DNA of 5,187 nucleotides from Clostridiales bacterium (GCA_009785435.1 WQWG01000055.1:1-5187); one strand, 5' to 3'. Shown: positions 1 to 5,187, numbered from the stretch's first letter. Numbers and translations: made by a program. Notes: a model not told the origin generated them from the sequence alone.

Positions 1-338
1 AGCCCAATGCTTTCAAGCCCAAAGGCCAGTTCGTGCCATACCGTATCGGTGACAATTTGATTTTCCGGAGACTGAAATACGAAGCCGATTTTTGTTGCCG
101 CTTCACGGGGCGAAAGCTTCTCGAGTTCTGTTTGTTCGAAGAAGATTTCACCGCATTTTGAGCCGTGAGGAGCGGTACTCGGTTTGAGATGCCGCAACAG
201 CGTCGTCTTGCCGCACCCCGACGGCCCGCAAATCGTGACGAACGCTCCGCGCTCAATGTTGAACGTAACATGATTCAGTGTCGGATGATCATGATCCGGA
301 TATGTAAATACTAAGTCTTTAATTTGATAGATTTCCAC
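1..338 (-). CDS. ECF transporter ATP-binding subunit EcfA (partial, C-terminal part beyond window)
   Basis: This is the N-terminal 112 or so residues of an ABC ATPase that would power an energy-coupling-factor (ECF) vitamin or metal importer at the cytoplasmic face of the membrane. Read directly: a Walker A motif GPSGCGKTT at about residues 39-47, and a Q-loop region FQSPENQIVTDTVWHELAFG at about 85-104, the kind of Q-loop context typical of EcfA/CbiO proteins. The signature motif, Walker B and switch histidine lie beyond base 1, so activity cannot be judged. The start is a GTG at 338-336, chosen because GAGGAG at 344-349 sits 5 bases upstream and the frame then opens with EIYQIKDLVFTYPD, a normal first strand. 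It overlaps the end of ecfT by 28 bases, so the two are probably translationally coupled. It may be one half of a double-ATPase EcfA fusion; that is inference, since only one domain start is visible. Confidence 0.93.
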   Translation of the reverse strand, partial: MEIYQIKDLVFTYPDHDHPTLNHVTFNIERGAFVTICGPSGCGKTTLLRHLKPSTAPHGSKCGEIFFEQTELEKLSPREAATKIGFVFQSPENQIVTDTVWHELAFGLESIG

Positions 339-1204
339 ACGAACTCCTCTTTCAAGTTAGCAATGATCGGAAACGCGCTCAGCGCGAAATGTGCAACAAA
401 AACCGCGATGGTCCAAACGCCGTGCCATTCACCTCTGATGGTAGGGAAGTACCGAAAACGATACACTTCAATCATAGCGCCCGCGATCACGACAGCGGCG
501 CAGGCGAGCAGGTATATCATTGCGTATGCGTCCCGGCGGTCAAACCGAAATATCGAAAATGCTGTGCGCCCCGGAAGTCCAAATCCGCGCGCTTTCATGC
601 TGTCCGCAGTTTCAATCGCATTTTCCAGAGCCCATGTCACCATGATGGACAAAATTTTGATGCCATGCCGTATTTTTGCGATCATATTTCCGCTTGCCGT
701 ATCTCTGCCGATGCCCTTTTGCGCATTTGAGATCACTTTGATCTGCTCTCTAAAACGCGGCACCATACGCAGTGCCATTGAAAGAATCAACGACAGTGCG
801 GGAATCACTCGTCCGAATAGATAAACCAATTTATCCGAAGACATCACCGCGTTAAAACATGAAAACCATAGAATCACGGCGGCGAGCATAACCGCGGCTG
901 CAAGTCCGAATACGATCGATTCGAATGTCAGCGGATTTCCGTTTGGAAGATAGCCCAAAATCGTGCTTCCCTGATGATTCAATAAAGGATTGATCGCTGC
1001 CGTTAAGATCATCAGCGGCAACATGAACATCAGTGCCAATCGGACTGCCTTTTTTCCGTTTAAATATACGGCATATGAAAATGCGCAAACGAACGATATG
1101 GCAAGGCTGATCGGGTGCATGAAAAACATCGTAAAGCCGATGACGATGATAAAATACAATAGGTTTACAGTGGGGTGAAAACCTGAAAAAGCGCAGTTTC
1201 TCAT
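311..1204 (-). CDS. ECF transporter transmembrane coupling subunit EcfT
   Basis: A 297-residue polytopic membrane protein, slightly longer than the usual EcfT of about 260-270 residues. EcfT is the scaffold that joins the EcfA ATPases to a substrate-binding S component. Hydrophobic segments are seen at about residues 12-28, 31-48, 54-71, 95-118, 128-146, 226-245 and 262-282. The long cytoplasmic coupling region lies between 144 and 215 and carries the family's two characteristic Arg motifs: one around ALRMVPRFREQ (144-154) and a clear MKARGFG (203-209). The ATG at 1204 is supported by a strong GGAGGG at 1211-1216, spaced 6 bases. It shares an ATGA overlap with the preceding DUF4430 gene, and its 3' end overlaps the EcfA start. 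Family assignment is firm; the transported substrate cannot be read from EcfT. Confidence 0.94.
   Translation of the reverse strand: MRNCAFSGFHPTVNLLYFIIVIGFTMFFMHPISLAISFVCAFSYAVYLNGKKAVRLALMFMLPLMILTAAINPLLNHQGSTILGYLPNGNPLTFESIVFGLAAAVMLAAVILWFSCFNAVMSSDKLVYLFGRVIPALSLILSMALRMVPRFREQIKVISNAQKGIGRDTASGNMIAKIRHGIKILSIMVTWALENAIETADSMKARGFGLPGRTAFSIFRFDRRDAYAMIYLLACAAVVIAGAMIEVYRFRYFPTIRGEWHGVWTIAVFVAHFALSAFPIIANLKEEFVWKSIKLKT
344..349 (-). promoter_or_regulatory. Ribosome binding site deciding the EcfA GTG start
   Basis: GAGGAG on the minus strand (within AAAGAGGAG, 352-344) is 5 bases from the GTG at 338. It lies inside the ecfT coding sequence. Another GTG at 340-338 is in the ecfT frame and is not the start. 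Confidence 0.75.
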
Positions 1205-1902
1205 TGATCACCCTCCAACCGGTATGCGCCCAAATCACGTCCAAGATCGAGTGTGTAGACAAGCTCGATCACATCGTTCGGACTGAGAAGATGCTGTGAC
1301 GTTCCGGAACTCGGAAACCAGCCGTTGATGCTGAACATCCAACCGGACAAAGGCCCTGCGTCAAACTCATACAGATTGTTGATTGCCTCGATGTATGCGG
1401 TGTTGAGTCCCGGCGTAAAACGGGATGCCATATGTATCCCATTTCGTCGCATTTCGCGCTGAAGTACATCAAAAACGCTGTCACCCTCATAAGCCGTGAC
1501 GGCCGTTGTTGGAAATATGATCCCATCAGCAGGCACAAGCTCGTGTTTATCCCTGTCAAGCAGATGCAAATGATTCAAAAGTACATCAGCACGCACCGAC
1601 AGGGTGACGGTGAAAGAGCCGTCATCAATCATTGTCTCTTCCGGCTCAATCGGTTCCGGTATTGTGAGATCCTCTTCATTGAGTACCGGGGTTTCATCTT
1701 CTGCCGGTTCCGAATGAGCGTCATCATATTCAACCGATGTATCTTGATATGGATCTTCAAAAGGCATATATTCTTGTGTGTCCGTCGCCGTCGGGTCAAT
1801 TGTCGGAGCGTTTACTGTCGGAGCGCCGCCCCAGAACCATGCACCCGCAAGCATTGCCAAAATGACTGCCGCGGCGATTATTTTCGTCTTATGTTTTCTC
1901 AT
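1201..1902 (-). CDS. DUF4430 / transcobalamin-C-terminal-like extracellular protein
   Basis: A 233-residue exported protein. Residues 1-7 are basic and 8-25 hydrophobic, a signal peptide or uncleaved N-terminal anchor; there is no lipobox cysteine. Residues about 31-95 form a Pro/Thr/Asp/Glu-rich linker. Residues about 97-225 match the DUF4430 domain (Pfam PF14478, related to the C-terminal beta domain of animal transcobalamin and intrinsic factor): a first strand TVTLSVRADVLL, then GDSVFDVLQRE (140-150), the hallmark INNLYEFDAGPLSGWMFSIN (174-193), NGWFPSS, and a final strand DVIELVYTLDLG (210-221). In animal proteins this domain covers one face of bound cobalamin. The gene starts with an ATGA overlap on the stop of the SLH-barrel gene and lacks a strong Shine-Dalgarno site, so it probably depends on coupling. 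The inferred job is ligand binding close to the ECF importer; the ligand is unproven. Confidence 0.9.
   Translation of the reverse strand: MRKHKTKIIAAAVILAMLAGAWFWGGAPTVNAPTIDPTATDTQEYMPFEDPYQDTSVEYDDAHSEPAEDETPVLNEEDLTIPEPIEPEETMIDDGSFTVTLSVRADVLLNHLHLLDRDKHELVPADGIIFPTTAVTAYEGDSVFDVLQREMRRNGIHMASRFTPGLNTAYIEAINNLYEFDAGPLSGWMFSINGWFPSSGTSQHLLSPNDVIELVYTLDLGRDLGAYRLEGDQ
1211..1216 (-). promoter_or_regulatory. Strong ribosome binding site of ecfT
   Basis: GGAGGG on the minus strand, 6 bases from the ATG at 1204 and inside the last codons of the DUF4430 gene. It is the strongest Shine-Dalgarno match in the operon and fixes the start within the ATGA overlap. Confidence 0.8.
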
Positions 1903-3437
1903 TGTGCGACGTCACTCATATCATACAGCGGAGCCATGTCGTTGACAAGCCGCCAATACGCGACAAGGGCATATGACGCCTGTTCCGTGGCCATCATGTT
2001 TACGGGGCCGGAGGATGCTCGTTGCCTGAATGCGCCTGACGTCGAATCATGCCATTGCAGCAGATGGTTGACGTAATAGGCCGCTTCATCGGCAAATGCA
2101 TCACCCAGAGCGGTGAGCGCCACGATCATTTGTGCCGTACTTTCGGAATCAGAGAATGTCTGGTTTCTCAGCCAATCCAGCGCACGCCCGACAGCGGCAT
2201 CGATGTGTGCATCACCATGGCGATAGTAGGGGGCGATGGATTGAAGCACCATCGCGGTCACGTCGACATCAAGTGCCGAAGTTGCCCTCGCCGGACTTAA
2301 ACTCCATGTGCCGTCGACTCTCTGCGATTCGAGTATAGACTGTATAAAGTCATCCTGATCTCCACTAACGTTTCTTGCATCAAGTGCGATGAGCGCAAAC
2401 GCGTCTGCAATGATCGTCTGGTTGAGCGCATGCCTCTGTGCACTTGGGGTAAATGTTTGATAGATCGCTGTCAGGTCGTACCCGTTATCATTTGATGCAT
2501 CGATTCCAAGCGCTCCGAGCGCGAGGGATACACGCTGAAAATCCGTCCACCGACGGAGTTCGGATGGGAAAGTTCCAACGGATGGCGGGTGGTTGATGTC
2601 AAAACCTTGTTCTGTCAGTGTATGGACTTCCAAAAGCAGTTCCTCTAAATCCGCAAACCATGTTTGAAGCCAAGGATCGTCTGCTGCAATTCTGTTTGCG
2701 CGGGCAAGCGCAAGCACTGCCCATTCGCCGCCGACCGAGCCGACAAGCGGGCCGGGTGTGATTTCAGACCGAATCCAATCAAGGCTGCGGTTCATCGCTG
2801 CTTCCCAATCGGCTTGTTCCTGTGCGTTTAAGGGTATGGTTTGTTGCAGTCTGACTGCGAGGCTTGCCATTTGTGAGCGGTTTACGATGCCGTTTGGATT
2901 CATCGTCGTTTCATTCATGCCTCGAAATATACCGGATTTGATCGTAACGGCAAGCGAATTTCGCTGTGCATCCGTGAGTTCGTCAATATCCGTAAACGGA
3001 GCCAGCAAATCGTTTGCTTCGGATTCTTGAAGCGCTTCATCAATCCCGAAATGCGCCAAAGCGTTTGCGATCAGTTCAGCGGCCTTTATTCGTGACATGG
3101 GCGCGTTTGCGACAAGCCCGTCCTGAATAAAGTTGTTTTCAACGCCTGTTTGCATGGCTGTCGTCCATTCAACGGGAATCCCTGTTGCACGAAGAAACAT
3201 CGTTACAGCTTGCTGTACAGTGACCGGCTCAGAGGGCCTGAACGTTCCGTCGCCGAAGCCTTCGATGATCATGAGTGACGCAGCTTGTTCAATTTCTTGC
3301 CTTACGCTTTCAAATACATGTTGTAAATCATTGAAATCTTGTGCTGCAGACGCATGGATCGGAGAGGCCAGTGCCATAACCAATATAAGCAACATCGAGA
3401 AAAGCTTGATTGAAATTCGTGTGGTTGTTTTTTTCAT
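1899..3437 (-). CDS. SLH-domain surface protein with prenyltransferase-like alpha/alpha-barrel
   Basis: A 512-residue exported protein. Residues 1-31 are a signal peptide (MKKTTTR, hydrophobic core 11-24, cleavage likely after HASA). Residues about 34-201 contain three SLH-like repeats: one with GFGDGTFRPSEPVTVQQAV (60-78), a degenerate second around 99-131, and a third starting FTDIDELTDAQRN (148-160). SLH repeats normally bind pyruvylated secondary cell wall polymer. Residues about 207-510 form a helical-repeat domain of the prenyltransferase/squalene-cyclase-repeat type, with DGTWSL (375-380), ALDVDVTAMVLQSIAPY (388-404), SESTAQMIVALTALG (431-445), SGAF (467-470) and MATEQASYALVAYWR (482-496). 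The DxDD-like terpene cyclase acid motif is not evident, and the domain is more like the barrel of transcobalamin-type proteins. The frame is open back to 3536, but the ATG at 3437 is preferred: it has AAAGGA at 3445-3450 and begins the signal peptide directly. It overlaps the DUF4430 gene by 4 bases. Confidence 0.9.
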   Translation of the reverse strand: MKKTTTRISIKLFSMLLILVMALASPIHASAAQDFNDLQHVFESVRQEIEQAASLMIIEGFGDGTFRPSEPVTVQQAVTMFLRATGIPVEWTTAMQTGVENNFIQDGLVANAPMSRIKAAELIANALAHFGIDEALQESEANDLLAPFTDIDELTDAQRNSLAVTIKSGIFRGMNETTMNPNGIVNRSQMASLAVRLQQTIPLNAQEQADWEAAMNRSLDWIRSEITPGPLVGSVGGEWAVLALARANRIAADDPWLQTWFADLEELLLEVHTLTEQGFDINHPPSVGTFPSELRRWTDFQRVSLALGALGIDASNDNGYDLTAIYQTFTPSAQRHALNQTIIADAFALIALDARNVSGDQDDFIQSILESQRVDGTWSLSPARATSALDVDVTAMVLQSIAPYYRHGDAHIDAAVGRALDWLRNQTFSDSESTAQMIVALTALGDAFADEAAYYVNHLLQWHDSTSGAFRQRASSGPVNMMATEQASYALVAYWRLVNDMAPLYDMSDVAQ

Positions 3438-3444
3438 TGTTTCA

Positions 3445-3450
3445 TCCTTT
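3445..3450 (-). promoter_or_regulatory. Ribosome binding site deciding the SLH-protein start
   Basis: AAAGGA on the minus strand, 7 bases from the ATG at 3437. It supports the start that gives a clean signal peptide over the longer frame reaching back to 3536 inside the thioesterase gene. Confidence 0.75.
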
Positions 3451-3468
3451 CTTGATGACATGATGCTT

Positions 3469-4251
3469 TCAGGTTTGCCACGCGACGCGCGCGCGGAAGA
3501 TGATCGTATCTGAATCGGATTTTTTTGCTTCGACAAATGTCATGTTGTCCTTTTGTGCTTTGTACACTTCGTATTCATCCCCGATAAAAAGTTGGGATAT
3601 AAAATTCAAATCGATGCGTGAGATGCGATTCTCTTTTAGCGCTTGGACACCACAAGCATTGAGAATGATGTCGCCGTAACGGGCGTTGTTCATGTGAAAA
3701 TTTTGATCCAAATCGGTGACTTGTACCCTAAAAGTATCCTCGATCGTTAAGTCCAAAGCAGACAATGCTTGAATCTTGGGGTTTGCGTCATCAAGCGGCT
3801 GATAAGGAATAAAATCGGCATCAACATATTTTTCAAAGAGCGGTGTTAAAAGGCTGATTTTATGCGTATTCATATCCAGTACGCACCATTTCGATGAAGC
3901 AAAGATCACGGTTTCACCGGCCATATTGTTAATGTAATATCCGCGGTTGACATCCAATTTGTTTGGCTTTTCGCAAAAGGTTTTGATGATCAATGTTTCG
4001 CCGATTTTTGGGCTTTTGATGACTTTGAAACTCATACGAATCATGACCCAAACCAAATTCCTGGCAAGCAAATCCTTGTGGCCAAAACCGAGTATGCCCG
4101 CATGCGTTGTAGCGATGTCCTGGCAATAGCCCATGATCGCGCTTGGTTTGATGTGTCCGTTAAAGTCTGCATCTCCAACCGCGACAACAACTTCTTGTTT
4201 GTAATGTAAGTATTTTTCTTCGGTGTTTTCCATTCGTTTGTCCTTGAACAT
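3469..4251 (-). CDS. Acyl-ACP thioesterase, FatA/FatB-like double hotdog
   Basis: A 260-residue cytoplasmic enzyme predicted to hydrolyse acyl-acyl carrier protein and release free fatty acid. Two hotdog halves are visible. The first begins at about residue 17 with QEVVVAVGDADFNGHIKPSA and continues with GYCQDIATTHAGILGFG (41-57), typical of bacterial members. The second begins at about 170 and holds TDLDQNFHMNNARY (179-192). By alignment with the plant FatB motif DxNxHxNN, Asp182, Asn184 and His186 would be catalytic residues; a fourth acidic residue was not assigned. The frame is open to 4293, but that start overlaps the predicted -10 box. The ATG at 4251 has GGGGGA at 4257-4262; a second candidate at 4233 (254 residues) has AAGGA at 4241-4245. 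It is the first gene of the leftward run, 31 bases before the SLH gene. It is visibly more AT-rich than its downstream neighbours. Confidence 0.9.
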   Translation of the reverse strand: MFKDKRMENTEEKYLHYKQEVVVAVGDADFNGHIKPSAIMGYCQDIATTHAGILGFGHKDLLARNLVWVMIRMSFKVIKSPKIGETLIIKTFCEKPNKLDVNRGYYINNMAGETVIFASSKWCVLDMNTHKISLLTPLFEKYVDADFIPYQPLDDANPKIQALSALDLTIEDTFRVQVTDLDQNFHMNNARYGDIILNACGVQALKENRISRIDLNFISQLFIGDEYEVYKAQKDNMTFVEAKKSDSDTIIFRARVAWQT

Positions 4252-4256
4252 CAAAA

Positions 4257-4262
4257 TCCCCC
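4257..4262 (-). promoter_or_regulatory. Ribosome binding site favouring the thioesterase start at 4251
   Basis: GGGGGA on the minus strand, 5 bases from the ATG at 4251. A competing AAGGA at 4245-4241 sits 7 bases before the in-frame ATG at 4233, so the two starts cannot be separated with certainty. Confidence 0.55.
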
Positions 4263-4281
4263 GTAAAATTGTTCTTGTTTT

Positions 4282-4309
4282 ATTATACATCATAAATCCG
4301 TTTTGGAAA
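4282..4309 (-). promoter_or_regulatory. Predicted sigma-A promoter of the leftward operon
   Basis: On the minus strand a perfect TATAAT lies at 4287-4282 and TTTCCA (4 of 6 matches to TTGACA) at 4309-4304, with a 16-base spacer. Transcription would start near 4275, giving a leader of about 24 bases before the thioesterase ATG at 4251. This argues against any start codon upstream of that point. No other convincing promoter was noticed before the SLH gene, so this one probably drives all five genes. Confidence 0.6.
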
Positions 4310-4318
4310 TGGTTAAGT

Positions 4319-4349
4319 TTACATTTCTGTTACATTTAAAATTTCATTT
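4319..4349. repeat. Direct repeats with helical-turn spacing between divergent promoters
   Basis: TTACATTT occurs exactly at 4319-4326 and again at 4330-4337, an 11-base period. A 7-of-8 copy, TTTCATTT, follows at 4342-4349 after 12 bases. The array fills the space between the leftward -35 (4304-4309) and the rightward -35 (4347-4352). Tandem sites at one helical turn are typical of OmpR/PhoB-family response regulators, and the sequence loosely resembles Pho-type boxes. The surrounding DNA is AT-rich, so chance is a real alternative. Confidence 0.4.
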
Positions 4350-4375
4350 CAATTTCTTTCAAAGAATAGTATAAT
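4347..4375 (+). promoter_or_regulatory. Predicted sigma-A promoter of the amidase gene
   Basis: On the plus strand a perfect TATAAT lies at 4370-4375, with a weak -35 candidate TTTCAA at 4347-4352 (3 of 6 matches to TTGACA) and a 17-base spacer. Transcription would start near 4382, leaving a leader of about 50 bases before the ATG at 4432. The weak -35 would fit a promoter that needs an activator, perhaps at the repeats just upstream. Confidence 0.55.
4354..4366. promoter_or_regulatory. 13-base palindrome in the rightward promoter spacer (operator candidate)
   Basis: TTCTTT-C-AAAGAA is a perfect 6+1+6 inverted repeat lying wholly within the predicted -35/-10 spacer (4353-4369) of the amidase promoter. 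A repressor dimer bound there would block RNA polymerase. The arms are short and AT-rich, so it may be coincidental. Confidence 0.3.
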
Positions 4376-4431
4376 TAAATGGTCGAATTTTGGAAAATGA
4401 CAAGTTATTGTGGCGAGAAAAGAGGATTGAT

Positions 4432-5187
4432 ATGAAAAGATTTTTGTTGCTGTTTTCGTGTATAATGGTTATGGTTTTTGCAATGCCATCGGTTGTATTT
4501 GCGAATAACGCCATTACACAACAGGATATTGACGAGGCGATCGCGCTTCTTGAAGAGTATCCTGTCAGACTTTTGCTTGACGGTGAAGAAATCGCATTTT
4601 CAGAGAGTGATATGTCGCCCATTATCATCAACGAAAGAACCTTAATCCCTGCAAGGGCGCTCTTTGAAGCGATGGATGGAAATGTAGAGTGGGATGAGGA
4701 ACGGCAGGAAGTTGTGGTTTCCCTTGGGGATTCTTTGGTGGTACTGACGGTAGATTCAAATATTGCATGGGTAGATGGAGCGGCGCAAACGCTCGAGGTG
4801 CCTGCGATGATCATCGCCCGCCCGGGAGAAGTTTACAGCAATACAATGATTCCTGTCCGTTTTACGGTGGAAGCGCTTGGAAGTGATGTAGATTGGGATG
4901 AACTGGAGCGGACGGTTCTCGTTACGTCACCTTTTATTCCGGAAGATGAAAACACAGAAGAAAATACAGAAGTAAACGAAGAAGAGAACGAAGCCAAAGA
5001 AGAGGATGAAGCCACAAACGGTGAAGAAACAGCGAATTCAGATATACAAGTGCCGGCTGGTTTCGCACCCCTTGGAAGAATGAATGAAGCGGCGGCTCAA
5101 CGTCTGATTTTTATTGATATCGGGCATGGCGGAAGAGATCCGGGCACGACAGGAGACAGGGGAGGCCCGAATGAACTTCATGAGAAA
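4432..5187 (+). CDS. Secreted N-acetylmuramoyl-L-alanine amidase with copper-amine-oxidase-N-like domain (partial, 3' end beyond window)
   Basis: The first 252 residues of an exported cell wall hydrolase. Residues 1-24 are a signal peptide (MKRFLLLF, cleavage likely after VVFA). Residues about 44-166 match the copper amine oxidase N-terminal-like domain (PF07833) common in Clostridia and paenibacilli: paired halves with IIINERTLIPARALFEAM (64-81) and MIPVRFTVEALGSDVDWDE (139-157). This domain is thought to act as a wall- or polymer-interacting module, not an oxidase. Residues about 168-202 are a very acidic Glu/Asn/Thr linker. From 225 begins an Amidase_3 catalytic domain: IFIDIGHGGRDPGTTG (226-241) carries the first zinc ligand His232, and Glu251 in NELHEK matches the second ligand of the usual EKD motif. 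The remaining zinc histidine and catalytic glutamate lie off the right edge. The ATG at 4432 follows AGAGGA at 4421-4426, spaced 5 bases. It is divergent from the thioesterase operon. Confidence 0.92.
   Translation, partial: MKRFLLLFSCIMVMVFAMPSVVFANNAITQQDIDEAIALLEEYPVRLLLDGEEIAFSESDMSPIIINERTLIPARALFEAMDGNVEWDEERQEVVVSLGDSLVVLTVDSNIAWVDGAAQTLEVPAMIIARPGEVYSNTMIPVRFTVEALGSDVDWDELERTVLVTSPFIPEDENTEENTEVNEEENEAKEEDEATNGEETANSDIQVPAGFAPLGRMNEAAAQRLIFIDIGHGGRDPGTTGDRGGPNELHEK

Noticed and set aside
324..824. Plus-strand open frames opposite ecfT
   Set aside because: EcfT on the minus strand has clear family motifs and membrane segments; the opposite frames show none.
1432..2076. Long open frame on the plus strand (214 codons) opposite the DUF4430 and SLH genes
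   Set aside because: It lies antisense to two well-supported genes, has Cys/Arg-rich low-quality sequence, no recognisable domain and no ribosome binding site noted.
3438..3468. Possible terminator or promoter between the thioesterase and SLH genes
   Set aside because: The 31-base gap has no hairpin followed by a T-run and no convincing -35/-10 pair on the minus strand.
3486..3495. (CG)5 run as a possible Z-DNA-forming or recombination site
   Set aside because: It is only ten bases long and is accounted for by Arg/Ala/Val codons at the thioesterase C-terminus; noted only as part of the composition step.
3438..3536. N-terminal extension of 33 residues on the SLH protein
   Set aside because: It would overlap the thioesterase gene, place charged sequence before a clear signal peptide, and ignore the well-spaced AAAGGA site before the ATG at 3437.
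4252..4293. Longer thioesterase start at 4293
   Set aside because: Its first codons overlap the predicted -10 box, so it would lie upstream of the transcript start.
4379..4435. An 18-codon upstream reading frame ending in an ATGA overlap with the amidase start, a possible leader peptide
   Set aside because: Its ATG at 4379 is just upstream of the predicted transcription start (about 4382), and the internal ATG at 4397 has no good ribosome binding site. It is probably fortuitous.
4359..5015. Minus-strand open frames opposite the amidase gene
   Set aside because: They are Ser-rich antisense shadows of the acidic amidase coding sequence and would run through the divergent promoter region.

Overview
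The window looks like part of a low-to-mid GC Gram-positive (Firmicutes, probably Clostridia-like) chromosome. The evidence is the purine-rich Shine-Dalgarno sites, S-layer homology (SLH) repeats, an ECF-type transporter, a bacterial FatA-type acyl-ACP thioesterase, and a secreted amidase with a copper-amine-oxidase-like N-terminal domain. No species can be named from the sequence alone. Coding density is very high: the only non-coding stretch of note is the 180-base divergent region 4252-4431. No RNA gene, insertion sequence, CRISPR array or terminator was seen.

Minus strand, transcribed right to left from a promoter near 4282-4309, holds a compact five-gene run: acyl-ACP thioesterase (4251-3469); a secreted protein with three SLH repeats followed by an alpha/alpha-barrel prenyltransferase-like domain (3437-1899); a membrane-anchored or secreted protein with a DUF4430/transcobalamin-C-terminal-like domain (1902-1201); an EcfT transmembrane coupling subunit (1204-311); and the N-terminal part of an EcfA ATPase (338 to beyond base 1). 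The last four genes overlap head to tail (4, 4 and 28 bases), and the thioesterase is 31 bases upstream of the SLH gene, so all five are probably one operon.

Plus strand: a divergent gene from 4432 runs off the right edge. It encodes a secreted protein with a copper-amine-oxidase-N-like domain, an acidic linker and the start of a zinc-dependent N-acetylmuramoyl-L-alanine amidase (Amidase_3). The shared region carries two opposed sigma-A-type promoters, 11-12-base-periodic direct repeats between them, and a 13-base palindrome inside the rightward promoter spacer.

The most interesting reading is that the two extracellular proteins together reproduce the two-domain plan of animal intrinsic factor/transcobalamin (alpha/alpha-barrel plus small beta domain), split into two co-translated bacterial proteins, one likely held on the cell wall by SLH repeats and the other near the membrane, and coupled to an ECF vitamin importer. 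This suggests a surface capture-and-hand-over system for cobalamin or another corrinoid. The substrate is inference: no S component and no cobalamin riboswitch is visible in the window.
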